Notes: generated by a model not told the origin, from the sequence alone. A stretch of DNA of 64,000 nt from Verrucomicrobiota bacterium (GCA_039192515.1 JBCCXA010000002.1:1-64000); one strand, 5' to 3'; shown: positions 1 to 8,769, counted from the first letter of the stretch. A program made the numbers and translations.

Positions 1-61
1 ATATTGACTATTGTTGGGAAACAAATAATTCTGGGTTTTAATCAAATCTAAAGGCAAATAG

Positions 62-1462
62 TTATAATTGTTTGCGTAGATTTGAAGGTAAAATATTGAG
101 TTCAGCACGATACTTTGCGACCGTGCGTCGAGCGAGATCAATGCCTCTCTCTTTTAAAACCTTAACTATCTCTGAGTCAGAAAGGGGCTTAGCAAGGTCT
201 TCACGGCTAACAAGGTCAGCTATTGCATCTTTGATGCTGGTGTTAGCCAGAGACTTTCCATCGGCTGTTTGATAACCAGAAGTAAAAAAGTATTTTATGG
301 GAAAAATACCCCATGGTGTTTGCACATATTTATTGGCAATAGCTCGGCTAACAGTAGTTTCGTGCACTCCAACTATATCTGCAACCTGACTCATCGTTAG
401 TGGCTTAAGCTCGCTCACGCCATTATTGAGAAAATCCACTTGTTTGTGAGCAATTTGTTGCAGAATACTACTGATGGTGCTTTGGCGCTGGTGAAGGCAC
501 TTGATAAGAAATTTGCCTGCTCTTATTTTATCTCTTAGATAATCGCGTAGCCCACTATCTTTGGCGTTCTTTCCTAAAAGGTCCTTATAGGTATCGCTAA
601 TGCGTAAGCGAGGGACTGGTTCATCATTGAGCTGAACGGTCCAATTTCCATCACGTTCGACAAAAGCAGCTTCGGGTTGGACAACATTTTGAGGTTGGTC
701 AGGCGAAAATGAAGCCCCTGGTCGTGGCTGAAGGTTACTAATATACGTTGCAGCTTCTTGTATTTGCGTAAGGCTGGCCTTATAGCGTCGTGCAAGATCT
801 TGGTATCTTTTGCGTCCTAGCTCAGAGAGCGAATTTTTAACAATCTGGTATTCTAGGTCTCTTTCTTTGCCTCTCTGGCGAAGTTGTATCATGAGTGTTT
901 CACGAAGGTCCATGGCAGCAATGCCTGGTGGGTGAAAGGTTTGGATGAGGTCCAAGGTTTCATGTGCCACTTTAATCTGCACTTGAGCTGCCATCGCTAC
1001 TTCTTCAAGAGAGGCCTTGAAAAAGCCGTCATCGTCAACATTGCCAATGATTTCTTCGCCAACGCGCAGCACTTCTTCATTATTGGTAGAGAGTGTAAGC
1101 TGTCCAAGTAAGTGGTCTGAGAGGGTTTCTTGCTCAACTTGAGAATCAAAAAGAAACTGGCGTCTTTCCTGAGCCTCCGCAGACGTGTAACTACTTGGAG
1201 CATTTTGGCTAAAATATTCGCGCCAATCCTCATCATGTTGACGAAGCTCCTCTAATTCCTTGTCCCAATCCTCTTCTTCACTTGTTTCTTTCTCAGGCTG
1301 TGACTCGTCTAATACGGGATTTGCAACCAGCTCTTGTTGGACGAGGGTTCTCAATTCTAAAACAGGCGCTTGAAGAAGATGCAAGGACTGCTGCATCTGG
1401 GGAGAGAGAGTTTGTGATGTTTGCAGTGTCTGATGTAGCCCTACATTTGCCATATAGAGCAT
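62..1462 (-). CDS. rpoN: RNA polymerase sigma-54 factor RpoN
   Basis: This is the alternative sigma factor that directs RNA polymerase to -24/-12 promoters and needs an AAA+ activator to open them. The 466-residue product has the normal family layout. Residues 1-50 are a Gln/Leu-rich activator-interacting region (LQTSQTLSPQMQQSLHLLQ), followed by an acidic linker, the core-binding region, a helix-turn-helix around 355-395 (MSQVADIVGVHETTVSRAI), and the diagnostic RpoN box ARRTVAKYR at 444-452. ATG codons at 1462 and 1453 are both possible starts and neither has a clear Shine-Dalgarno sequence; the second gives MANVGLHQ. It is divergent from the metallo-hydrolase gene with only about 60 bp between them. 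No sigma-54 activator lies in the window. The identification is secure. Confidence 0.96.
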   Translation of the reverse strand: MLYMANVGLHQTLQTSQTLSPQMQQSLHLLQAPVLELRTLVQQELVANPVLDESQPEKETSEEEDWDKELEELRQHDEDWREYFSQNAPSSYTSAEAQERRQFLFDSQVEQETLSDHLLGQLTLSTNNEEVLRVGEEIIGNVDDDGFFKASLEEVAMAAQVQIKVAHETLDLIQTFHPPGIAAMDLRETLMIQLRQRGKERDLEYQIVKNSLSELGRKRYQDLARRYKASLTQIQEAATYISNLQPRPGASFSPDQPQNVVQPEAAFVERDGNWTVQLNDEPVPRLRISDTYKDLLGKNAKDSGLRDYLRDKIRAGKFLIKCLHQRQSTISSILQQIAHKQVDFLNNGVSELKPLTMSQVADIVGVHETTVSRAIANKYVQTPWGIFPIKYFFTSGYQTADGKSLANTSIKDAIADLVSREDLAKPLSDSEIVKVLKERGIDLARRTVAKYRAELNILPSNLRKQL

Positions 1463-1523
1463 ATTTTAGACCAACTATTTCTTGCAAGCAAACATAGTAT
1501 TTGAGAGACATTAGATAGTGGAA

Positions 1524-2300
1524 ATGAAATTAACAGTCTTGGGCAGTGGAAGTGCTGGTAATGCCACGCTAATTGAGTCAGATGAAGGCAAATTTCTAGT
1601 AGATGTTGGATTCAGCGGAAGAGAGATGGAGAAGAGATTAAATTTAGTTGGCGTGGGAATTAGAGAAATCCAGGCCATATTGCTAACCCATGAGCACATT
1701 GATCATACTAAGGGCCTAAATATTCTTGCTTGTAAACATGGGATACCAGTGTTTTGTAATCGCTTAACGTCGGAATACTTAAAGCCTAAGCTAAGTTCTT
1801 TTGGTCGTTGGAATCTATTTATAACAGGAAAGCCCTTCCGAATTGGCAATTTAGAAATAGAGTCATTTCCTATACCTCATGATGCTTATGACCCTGTTGG
1901 TTTCGTATTTCAGCGTGGACAAAAGCGCATTGGATTCTTAACAGACCTAGGGTATGCGACACATGCAGTTAAAGAAAGAATGAGAAAAGTGGATTTGATG
2001 ATTCTAGAGGCTAACTATGATGGGCAATTATTAAGAGAGGATACAAAAAGACCTTGGGCTGTTAAGCAAAGAATTATGGCTAGACATGGACATTTATCTA
2101 ATGATGGGGCTGCAGGACTGGTTGAAGAGGTGGTTACGAAGCGGCTCAATCATTTGATTCTTGGGCATCTTAGTGAAGATTGTAACCGGCCTGATCTAGC
2201 TGAAGGTTCTATTGGCAATGCCTTAAGAAAGCGCCATGCTTCTTGGGTGAAACTCAAGACAGCTTCGCAGTTTGAACCTTCAGAAAGTATAGAGCTTTAG
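1524..2300 (+). CDS. MBL-fold metallo-hydrolase, YycJ/WalJ-like
   Basis: A metallo-beta-lactamase-fold hydrolase of 258 residues. The zinc-binding motif HEHIDH lies at residues 56-61, and further family histidines occur downstream (PHDAYDP and the C-terminal LGHLSEDCN). The opening MKLTVLGSGSAGN and FLVDVGFSG segments resemble the YycJ/WalJ family, whose members have been described as exonucleases linked to DNA mismatch repair or cell-wall regulation; the exact role here is inferred. A GTG six bases upstream (1518) could also start the protein, but the ATG at 1524 fits the family start better. It is divergent from rpoN and convergent with the Nudix gene. No WalK/WalR two-component genes are nearby. 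Confidence 0.85.
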   Translation: MKLTVLGSGSAGNATLIESDEGKFLVDVGFSGREMEKRLNLVGVGIREIQAILLTHEHIDHTKGLNILACKHGIPVFCNRLTSEYLKPKLSSFGRWNLFITGKPFRIGNLEIESFPIPHDAYDPVGFVFQRGQKRIGFLTDLGYATHAVKERMRKVDLMILEANYDGQLLREDTKRPWAVKQRIMARHGHLSNDGAAGLVEEVVTKRLNHLILGHLSEDCNRPDLAEGSIGNALRKRHASWVKLKTASQFEPSESIEL

Positions 2301-2427
2301 CGTTCTTTCACGGCTTAGGAATCATTTTTAGGGCGTCTGGCCTCGTAACCCCGGTCTTCAATGGTGTTGTTCACATATCAATGTTAAGAACTTCTGACGC
2401 AAGATGCTTGGAGAATAAGTCTATTCT

Positions 2428-2946
2428 TTAGCTTTCCATCTCTTTTAAAATCTTTTCTCTGTAAGTTTGCCAAATAAAACTAAAAGCAGGCGCGCACTTT
2501 GTGGGATGGCGATGGATAAGTTCTGAGATGTCATTGGGTGTAAACCATTGAACTTTTTTAATCTCGTTAGGACAAGGCTTAAAAGGGCCTAAGTGGTGGC
2601 CGAGGTAAAGTTTTACAAACTCGTTATCTGTCTGAGGAGTGACTTGGATATAAGCAATTTCTTTAAAATCTGGAGCAGGCGAAATGCCGAGTTCTTCAAT
2701 GGTTTCACGTATTGCTGCTGTGAAGTAGTCTTCCCCTCTATCCACATGGCCGCTGGCGGAAGAGTCCCATTTGTTAGGATGCCGATCTTTTTCTTTTGAT
2801 CGGAGTTGTAGAAGAATTTGGCCAGTATTGTTGTAAATGAGCATATGTGTGGCTCTATGAAGATGGCGCTTTTGGTGAATGATTGACCGGGGCGCATCTC
2901 CAATTACCTCATCTTTTTCATTAACAATGTCAAAAATATCTTCCAT
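2428..2946 (-). CDS. Nudix hydrolase
   Basis: A 172-residue Nudix-fold pyrophosphohydrolase. The Nudix box GX5EX7REUXEEXGU is present at residues 66-88 (G66, E72, R80-E81, E84-E85, G87), so metal binding and catalysis should be intact. The N-terminal EDIFDIVNEKDEVIG and RHLHRATHMLIYN segments resemble the YfcD/isopentenyl-diphosphate-isomerase-like branch of the superfamily, but the substrate cannot be told from sequence. It lies 23 bp downstream of rsmA on the same strand and is probably cotranscribed as the last gene of the ppx-to-nudix set. The family call is secure and the substrate unknown. Confidence 0.9.
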   Translation of the reverse strand: MEDIFDIVNEKDEVIGDAPRSIIHQKRHLHRATHMLIYNNTGQILLQLRSKEKDRHPNKWDSSASGHVDRGEDYFTAAIRETIEELGISPAPDFKEIAYIQVTPQTDNEFVKLYLGHHLGPFKPCPNEIKKVQWFTPNDISELIHRHPTKCAPAFSFIWQTYREKILKEMES

Positions 2947-2969
2947 TTATGTTAGTTATCCTAGATTGA

Positions 2970-3737
2970 CTATAAAGAAGAGCGATATTTTAGAAAAAGT
3001 TGCCACCAGTCCTTTACATCTATGTGTTGAGGACGTTCATCTAGTGGAATATTAAGCGTGTTTCTGAGTTTTTTGCGTCGTTGCGAAAAGCCTATTTTTA
3101 CGAAGTGGTGAAACTTGGATCTCTGTTCTTGGCTTGGATATGGCTCTTTTCTTTCTAAGCGTAAAATAGCAGATTGCACTTTAGGTTGTGGATAAAACAC
3201 GTCGGGTGTAAGCGTTCGCTTTATAGTTATTCTAAAAAGGTGCTGAAGAAATACGGTGGTAGCACCATAATCTTTGGTGTTTTGACAGGCTAAAAGGCGG
3301 TCGCCAACCTCTTTTTGGATGGTGATAACTAATTCCTTAGGAAGATCAGAAAATTTACCAATTTCAAGCAGGAGAGGGGTGGTGATGTTATAGGGCAGGT
3401 TTCCAATAAGTCCTTGAGGTGCTGGATGTTCAACCAAGGTATTCATAACATCACCGTGGACCACAGTTAGTTGGTCTCGTGAGAATAGATTAGCGAGATG
3501 TCGGCAATAGCCCATGTCTAATTCAAAAGCAGTTATCTTTCGCCCTTGGTTAATAAGATGTTCTGTGAGAACTCCAAGGCCGGGCCCAATTTCGTAAACA
3601 GCCTCTTTTATAGGGGTTTTAAGGTAACTGACGATTTGTAGACAAATATTTTCATCAATGAGAAAATTCTGACCTAAGTGCTTAAGTGGACATAGATTTT
3701 TTTTTTCTAAAAATTTTTTGATTTGAGCAAGAGTCAC
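2970..3737 (-). CDS. rsmA: 16S rRNA (adenine1518/1519-N6)-dimethyltransferase
   Basis: RsmA (KsgA) uses S-adenosylmethionine to dimethylate two adjacent adenines in the 3'-terminal hairpin of 16S rRNA during 30S maturation. The 255-residue protein has the expected length. The GQNFL motif lies at residues 22-26, the SAM-binding loop EIGPGLG at 49-55, and the catalytic NLPY at 113-116. The C-terminal small domain has the family RRKKLRNTL segment. The gene sits between the alkaline-phosphatase-like gene (93 bp upstream) and the Nudix gene (23 bp downstream), all on the minus strand. Secure. Confidence 0.97.
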   Translation of the reverse strand: MTLAQIKKFLEKKNLCPLKHLGQNFLIDENICLQIVSYLKTPIKEAVYEIGPGLGVLTEHLINQGRKITAFELDMGYCRHLANLFSRDQLTVVHGDVMNTLVEHPAPQGLIGNLPYNITTPLLLEIGKFSDLPKELVITIQKEVGDRLLACQNTKDYGATTVFLQHLFRITIKRTLTPDVFYPQPKVQSAILRLERKEPYPSQEQRSKFHHFVKIGFSQRRKKLRNTLNIPLDERPQHIDVKDWWQLFLKYRSSL

Positions 3738-3830
3738 AAGGAGTAAATCCTACGGGCCTATCTCGCGCTATCCTTCAAGATACAAGTAGTACATCTCGGA
3801 GATAACTGGACATTCATGTGTGCTATACTG

Positions 3831-4946
3831 CTAGAGCTCATCATTTAAAATCTCGTAAATTTCTTGTAGCGTACTAAATGCAGGGAGGACAATCTTTTTT
3901 CTGCTATGCATAAAAAACAAACCGTGAGAGTGGTCGGTGATTTGGTTGAGTGAATCATACTCTATCTGAGTTGCGTTTGCGGTCGGGTTTGTGGCCAATT
4001 GGTACGGAATGTAGAGGCAAAGTATGAGATTGTCGCCAGCGTAATCCTTTGCGGTGTGAATGGAATTCAGGAGGTCTTGCGTATACTGTGTGGTCATATT
4101 CTTACTCTTTGCATACTTGCTGTATAGTATCGATTGGTCATCAACTACCAGAAAGTAGCCACGTATGTTGTACTGCAGGGCTAGGATGGCTCGCTGAGCT
4201 AGTGAGGCAAGAGAAACAGTGCGTATAGTACTAGGCTCCAGTCTCTTTATTCTAGGATGGTAGAGTAGGCTATTTTTGCCAAAGGCTCCAAAAATGAGCC
4301 GTGAAGACCAGTTAGGGATTTCGAAGAGAGATTTTTGGTCATTGGCAATTCTATATCCCATTGATTTAGCATCATTGATGACCGTGCGAACTTCCTCCTC
4401 GCTCATTGGTTGAGATGGTTTCGGTAGTGCTATACCAGCAGAGAGAAGGACATTGATGCGTGTATTGTCGAAAGCTTGAAGCGTATTTTGATAAAGGTCA
4501 TCAGGCTCATATGTATGGGTGTAAAAAGCACTGGCACCTGCTGACCCAAAATTGGTAGTCGTAATAATTCCTACGGTTCTAGCTTTACGTTGAGCAGAGT
4601 ATAGAAGTGTATCTACAGTTTTATTTTGTTCGTTATAACCTACTTGGCCTGGAGGTATAAGCTGACCCGATGCAAGAGATGAGAGAAGCTCGCGAGGTGA
4701 GCTTTTCTGATAATCAGTTAGGTGTGAAGTGATAATAGTGGATTGATTAAAGAGTGAATAGAGTTTCTGAGAAGAAAGAGGGTTATCTTGAGTGGCTTTG
4801 GAAAATAGCTCTGGAGAGACCGCAGGAGCTATAAATAGGATAATAGCGTGCTCTTTAGGGTGCACATAGTAGCGCATGTAGACAGCAGCTAAGAAGCCAA
4901 AGGCGAGTATAAGGATAAATCCAGTAATGCGAGTTGTCCAAGTCAT
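3831..4946 (-). CDS. membrane-anchored alkaline-phosphatase-like pseudoenzyme
   Basis: A 371-residue protein with an N-terminal membrane anchor (residues 7-27) and an extracytoplasmic domain that follows the alkaline phosphatase (PhoA) fold by motif order. TVDTLLYSAQRKARTVGIIT then ASAFYTH (about 111-144) matches the PhoA stretch leading to PAALVAH, NVLLSAG (165-171) matches the LGGG strand, and GYFLVVDD (263-270) matches the FFLMVEGGRID region. The chemistry has been lost. The metal-binding DG of IGDGM is replaced in LFIAPAV (37-43), the nucleophile DSAA aligns with SPRE (83-86), the DHAxH ligands after VEGGRI are absent, and no ADHE motif follows NLIL. The start ATG overlaps the HD gene stop (ATGA). 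A non-catalytic binding or structural role is inferred. Confidence 0.6.
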   Translation of the reverse strand: MTWTTRITGFILILAFGFLAAVYMRYYVHPKEHAIILFIAPAVSPELFSKATQDNPLSSQKLYSLFNQSTIITSHLTDYQKSSPRELLSSLASGQLIPPGQVGYNEQNKTVDTLLYSAQRKARTVGIITTTNFGSAGASAFYTHTYEPDDLYQNTLQAFDNTRINVLLSAGIALPKPSQPMSEEEVRTVINDAKSMGYRIANDQKSLFEIPNWSSRLIFGAFGKNSLLYHPRIKRLEPSTIRTVSLASLAQRAILALQYNIRGYFLVVDDQSILYSKYAKSKNMTTQYTQDLLNSIHTAKDYAGDNLILCLYIPYQLATNPTANATQIEYDSLNQITDHSHGLFFMHSRKKIVLPAFSTLQEIYEILNDEL

Positions 4947-5581
4947 GCTCTTTTGCGACTTGAGTAAGGATGGTGGTCTGGGATTTTAAACTCAAGTTTT
5001 AGATTTGTTTTAAAATATTGGTTAAATAGGTTACTCTTTTTTTGGAAAGCTGAGATTTCATTGGCGCAATTAGTTGAGCTAACGGCGGTTAAAGTCCATG
5101 TTTCTTCCGAGAGGTTGAAAAAAATTTCAGAGATTAATGACGAGTGCGAACGGTCTAAAGCATCAGCAATTCGTAATAGAGCGGCATTAATGGTGACTAT
5201 TTTTTGATCATTAGGGGATAGGGATTGAAAGGCCTTATGTTTAACTTTCGGTAAAGCTTTCCGATGGTAGCGCGCGATTTGAGCAATGAGGATGACATCT
5301 TGAATATTAGTTGAATGCCATTCGTGCTCAAGAATCATTTGAGCAGAAATCTTATGGTGTTTTTTTCCAGTTGGTGATTGTGACCAACCAATGTCATGTA
5401 GTAATGCGGCTGCTTCTAGGATTTTTCTTTCCCTAGTGCTAAATCGGTGGATTTTTTTGCTTTGATCAAAGAGTGATGTGGCGAGAGCATGAACTTGGAG
5501 GACATGCTCAGGCTCAAGCTCAATTTTTTGCATGTAATCATTAGCTTCTTTGAGCATGTGTTCGTATAGATTAGCAGACAT
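4943..5581 (-). CDS. HD-domain protein (Ppx/GppA C-terminal domain as separate gene)
   Basis: A 212-residue HD-family protein. The motif ALLHDIGWS is preceded by HALATSLFDQ and followed by HHKISAQMIL and IARYHRKALP, which is the pattern of the C-terminal domain of long Ppx/GppA proteins. In those proteins this domain is fused to the ASKHA phosphatase domains; here it is encoded apart, in the +1 frame, overlapping the end of the phosphatase gene by 11 bp (start ATG at 5581, preceding stop at 5571). The HD frame stays open upstream to 5641, so loss of one A in the A6 run at 5589-5594 would fuse the two. Its stop overlaps the next start by 4 bp, so the three genes are probably translationally coupled. 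Confidence 0.8.
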   Translation of the reverse strand: MSANLYEHMLKEANDYMQKIELEPEHVLQVHALATSLFDQSKKIHRFSTRERKILEAAALLHDIGWSQSPTGKKHHKISAQMILEHEWHSTNIQDVILIAQIARYHRKALPKVKHKAFQSLSPNDQKIVTINAALLRIADALDRSHSSLISEIFFNLSEETWTLTAVSSTNCANEISAFQKKSNLFNQYFKTNLKLEFKIPDHHPYSSRKRA

Positions 5582-6554
5582 GTATGACTTTTTTGATAGG
5601 TTCGCTACATATCCAATTTGACCAAGCTCCAATACGGACACCTCTATTTGAACAGATCAAACTTTTCATTTCAAATGTTTCAAGGGCGGTTGATAAAACT
5701 AAAGTTCCAGCTGTTATAATGTCGGCACGGTCAGATGGAATATGGAACTTTCTTGCTAGTTGTTCGGCACTATAAGAGGAAAGAGTTTGGAGGAGTTGCT
5801 GGATTTTGGACCTAGAAATCCGAGTTCCTTCAGTCTGATGCTGTGGCTGCTTTATGCCTTGTTCTCTCAGTGTCATGCAAGCTAATGCGTAGCTTGTGCC
5901 CCCTGAGGCAATCATTTCTTGGGGAAAAGTAGAATAGGCACTCATTTCAAGGAGTTTCTTTTTGATGCGAAGAAATTTTGAGATGATGAGGTCTTGGGCC
6001 CTTTTGATATTAGGTGCAGGCGGTGGGAGCTTTTGTATTAGGGTCTCTTGGATTCTGACTGCACCGAGTGGAAGGCTTCGACAGAAAGTTAGTCTTTCAT
6101 TTTCTCCAGCAAGTATCTCAATACTACCTCCTCCCAAATCACTAGCTAGAATAGGTTTCGTTCGCCACTTTTTATGAGTCATAAGCGCTTGGTAGACAAG
6201 CTGACCTTCAAGCTTTCCCGATACAATACGTATGGGGCATCTAATTATTTGCTGAGCAGGTGCTAGGAAATCTTGGCTATTTGTAGCCGATCTAGTTGCA
6301 CTTGTTCCTACTGCAACAAGCTTGAATGCATCAAAAGACTCAGTTATTTTTTTAATTTCACGCAAAACCATAAGCGACTCTTTGATTGCTCTTTTGCTAA
6401 GTCTACCAGTTTGATTCATTCTTGTAGCTAGCCGAGTTGGATAACGTTTTTCTTTATGGATATGAAGATTTCCATTGAATTGCTCGGCTAGCATTAGCTT
6501 TATAGTATTGCTGCCAAGATCAAGAACAGCGCCGCGTGTTTTCATTCGTTTCAT
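5571..6554 (-). CDS. Ppx/GppA family phosphatase (catalytic domains only)
   Basis: This is the N-terminal, catalytic half of an exopolyphosphatase / guanosine pentaphosphate phosphohydrolase. Its 327 residues carry the two ASKHA phosphate-binding motifs, DLGSNT at 12-17 and DLGGGS at 139-144. The segment VSGKLEG (111-117) replaces the usual SGxEEA around the catalytic glutamate, with E116 retained. The family acts on polyphosphate or pppGpp; which of these applies here is not visible. It is the first gene of a leftward set with the HD gene and the alkaline-phosphatase-like gene. ATG codons at 6554 and 6545 are both possible starts. The gene end contains an A6 run (5589-5594), discussed in the findings. 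Confidence 0.88.
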   Translation of the reverse strand: MKRMKTRGAVLDLGSNTIKLMLAEQFNGNLHIHKEKRYPTRLATRMNQTGRLSKRAIKESLMVLREIKKITESFDAFKLVAVGTSATRSATNSQDFLAPAQQIIRCPIRIVSGKLEGQLVYQALMTHKKWRTKPILASDLGGGSIEILAGENERLTFCRSLPLGAVRIQETLIQKLPPPAPNIKRAQDLIISKFLRIKKKLLEMSAYSTFPQEMIASGGTSYALACMTLREQGIKQPQHQTEGTRISRSKIQQLLQTLSSYSAEQLARKFHIPSDRADIITAGTLVLSTALETFEMKSLICSNRGVRIGAWSNWICSEPIKKVIHVC

Positions 6555-6723
6555 GGATCGATCCGGGCTTTTTTAGCCGCTATGGGATGGATAAGACAAT
6601 GTTAAATTATATAATTATAGATTTTTTTGTGAGGATTGAGTAGATCTAGTTGTCCTTATATCAATATAAATAAGCATTAGCTTGAAAATCATAAGAGGCA
6701 TTGCTTAGCTTCATAGCTTAGTG

Positions 6724-8646
6724 ATGAGTGATTTGGATAAAAAACTTAAAGATGCGGTTGATGCTGGGAAATTAATGGGATCTTCTGCTGGGAACATCAA
6801 ATTGTATTTCCAGCAACCTGGCTGTGAACAATGGGAAAAAGATAGCATGGCGGAGCTGCTGGGAAAGGAGCAGTGGAGAGAATTAAATGACCGCTTTTTC
6901 AAGACGTTGGCTTTCGGAACTGGAGGGATTCGTGGCCGCACCATTGGACGCGAAGTCACTTCAGTCGAACGTGGCACTTCCATGGAGTTAGATTGCCCTC
7001 AATATCCTGCAGTGGGGACTAATGTGATGAATTTTTTCAATATTGGTAGGGCAACCCAAGGCTTGTGTAGCTATTTATCTAAAAAGTTTACTGATGTGAC
7101 GCCCAAGCTGGTCATATCCCATGATACGCGTTTTTTTTCTAGACAATTTGCCGAGCTGACTGCGAAAACCGCATCTGAAATGGGGTTGAGTGCTTATTTA
7201 TTTGAGGCAGATCGCTCGACTCCCGAGCTTTCATTTGCCGTTCGTTTTTTAGAAGCTCATGCAGGCGTGATGATTACTGCTAGTCATAATCCTTCACATG
7301 ATAATGGCTATAAGGTCTATTTTCAGGATGGGGCACAGATAGTTGAACCGCATGCCTCAGGTATAATTAAAGAGGTGTTAGAGGTGAAATCAGGCCGCGT
7401 GCAGAATATGGCTCGAAAATTAGGGGTTATCCATTCCATTAGCCAAGAGGTGGATAAGGCTTATGCGAATGGAGTAGGTTCTTTGGTGCTAGATGCTGAT
7501 TTGATCAAGCAGCAAGCGGGTTCCCTAAAAATCGTTTTTACACCGATTCACGGAACGGGAATGAGAACTATCCCTGATGTGCTTGGTAAATTTGATTTTC
7601 GCTTTAGTGTCGTGCCGGAACAAGAAAAGGGCGATGGGCGATTCCCTACGGTGAAGTCGCCCAATCCTGAGAATGCAGAAGCTCTAACATTAGGGATAGA
7701 GCAAGCAAAAAGAGAGCAAGCAGATTTATTAATGGCTACAGATCCAGATGCTGATCGAATGGGTGTTGCTGTAAGGAATTCTATAGGTGAATACGAGGTC
7801 ATTACTGGTAACATGATTGGAACAATTATGGCAGCATACAGATTAGAAAAGCTCTTCGAACAGAGCATATTGAACAGTGCAAATGCGAAGAACGCCGCCT
7901 TGATTAAGACATTTGTAACAACGGACCTACAGAAGGTATTAGCAGAGTCGTATGGTGTGAAATGTGTTGAGACCTTGACAGGGTTTAAGTATATAGGAGA
8001 GAAGCTTGGTGGTTATGAAGAGCAAGCTGGAGGAAGAGGAGATGCTTCTGATATAGAATGGCGTTCTAAGTTATTAGAAAAGAGCACTTACTTCGTCTTT
8101 GGTGGTGAGGAGAGCTATGGTTACTCGGGTGGCGACTATGTTCGAGATAAAGATGCGAATGCCGCAGTTCTAATGTTTGCTGAGGCTGCGGCTTACACAA
8201 AAGCAAAGGGAATAACAGTTCTCGAATATTTGGATCAGATTTACTTAAAGTTTGGCTTTTATTTTGAAAAGTTAGGAACACTAACTTTTGAGGGAGCGGA
8301 AGGAGCGGCAAAGATCCAGAAGCTTCTGCAGTCTTATAAGGATGAGGTGCCTGAGCATTTTAATAATTTGAAAGTTGAAAAAGTGCAGAATTTTAAAGAG
8401 GAAGATTATCAAGATATAGACGGTAAGGCTATTCCAAAAGAATTGATGCTTATATTCCACTTGTCAGGCGGCGCAAGAATCGCGGTGCGTGCTTCAGGAA
8501 CTGAGCCCAAAATTAAATTCTACTTCTTTAATAAGGCAACAGTTTCCAATCAAACAGATCTACCTTCAGTTAAAACCACTGTCAAAGAAGGTTTAGAGTC
8601 TCTGTGGCTCTTCACTCAAGAAGATGTTCAGAAGCGAATTGCTTAG
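6724..8646 (+). CDS. phosphoglucomutase/phosphomannomutase
   Basis: An alpha-D-phosphohexomutase that interconverts hexose-1- and hexose-6-phosphates through a phosphoserine. All four family signatures are present: TASHNP at 185-190 with catalytic S187, the Mg2+ site DPDADR at 340-345, the sugar-binding GGEES at 459-463, and the phosphate-binding RASGTEP at 588-594. At 640 residues it is somewhat longer than typical members of about 580, with extra residues before the GGEES loop (about 428-452). GTG at 6721 immediately precedes the chosen ATG. It is divergent from the ppx set across an AT-rich 165-bp spacer that should hold both promoters. Sugar specificity (glucose or mannose) is undecided. 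Confidence 0.92.
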   Translation: MSDLDKKLKDAVDAGKLMGSSAGNIKLYFQQPGCEQWEKDSMAELLGKEQWRELNDRFFKTLAFGTGGIRGRTIGREVTSVERGTSMELDCPQYPAVGTNVMNFFNIGRATQGLCSYLSKKFTDVTPKLVISHDTRFFSRQFAELTAKTASEMGLSAYLFEADRSTPELSFAVRFLEAHAGVMITASHNPSHDNGYKVYFQDGAQIVEPHASGIIKEVLEVKSGRVQNMARKLGVIHSISQEVDKAYANGVGSLVLDADLIKQQAGSLKIVFTPIHGTGMRTIPDVLGKFDFRFSVVPEQEKGDGRFPTVKSPNPENAEALTLGIEQAKREQADLLMATDPDADRMGVAVRNSIGEYEVITGNMIGTIMAAYRLEKLFEQSILNSANAKNAALIKTFVTTDLQKVLAESYGVKCVETLTGFKYIGEKLGGYEEQAGGRGDASDIEWRSKLLEKSTYFVFGGEESYGYSGGDYVRDKDANAAVLMFAEAAAYTKAKGITVLEYLDQIYLKFGFYFEKLGTLTFEGAEGAAKIQKLLQSYKDEVPEHFNNLKVEKVQNFKEEDYQDIDGKAIPKELMLIFHLSGGARIAVRASGTEPKIKFYFFNKATVSNQTDLPSVKTTVKEGLESLWLFTQEDVQKRIA

Positions 8647-8693
8647 GTTTGTTAGTTTTCCCATTTTAGCAAGGAATAAAAATTTTTATAAAA

Positions 8694-8728
8694 ATAAACC
8701 ATGGGACAATCAATGTCCCATGGTTTAT
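8694..8728 (+). repeat. perfect 15-bp inverted repeat (hairpin I)
   Basis: Arms 8694-8708 and 8714-8728 are exact reverse complements around a 5-base loop (ATCAA). It lies about 50 bp after the phosphohexomutase stop. On the plus strand no T-tract follows, so it is not a normal intrinsic terminator for that gene. On the minus strand the hairpin is followed by a T-rich tract, but no minus-strand gene leads into it. It may protect or process the mRNA end, or act together with hairpin II. Confidence 0.8.
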
Positions 8729-8730
8729 GG

Positions 8731-8769
8731 AATGATGTTCTCATCGAAAATAAAAAGGAGAACATCATT
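8731..8769 (+). promoter_or_regulatory. hairpin II occluding the ribosome binding site
   Basis: Arms 8731-8742 and 8758-8769 are perfect 12-base reverse complements with a 15-base A-rich loop. The Shine-Dalgarno AAGGAG (8755-8760) is half inside the right arm, and the arm ends directly before the ATG at 8770. Folded RNA would therefore hide the ribosome binding site. Regulation of translation (thermosensor, protein-binding or processing element) is inferred; the pairing itself is seen directly. Confidence 0.65.
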
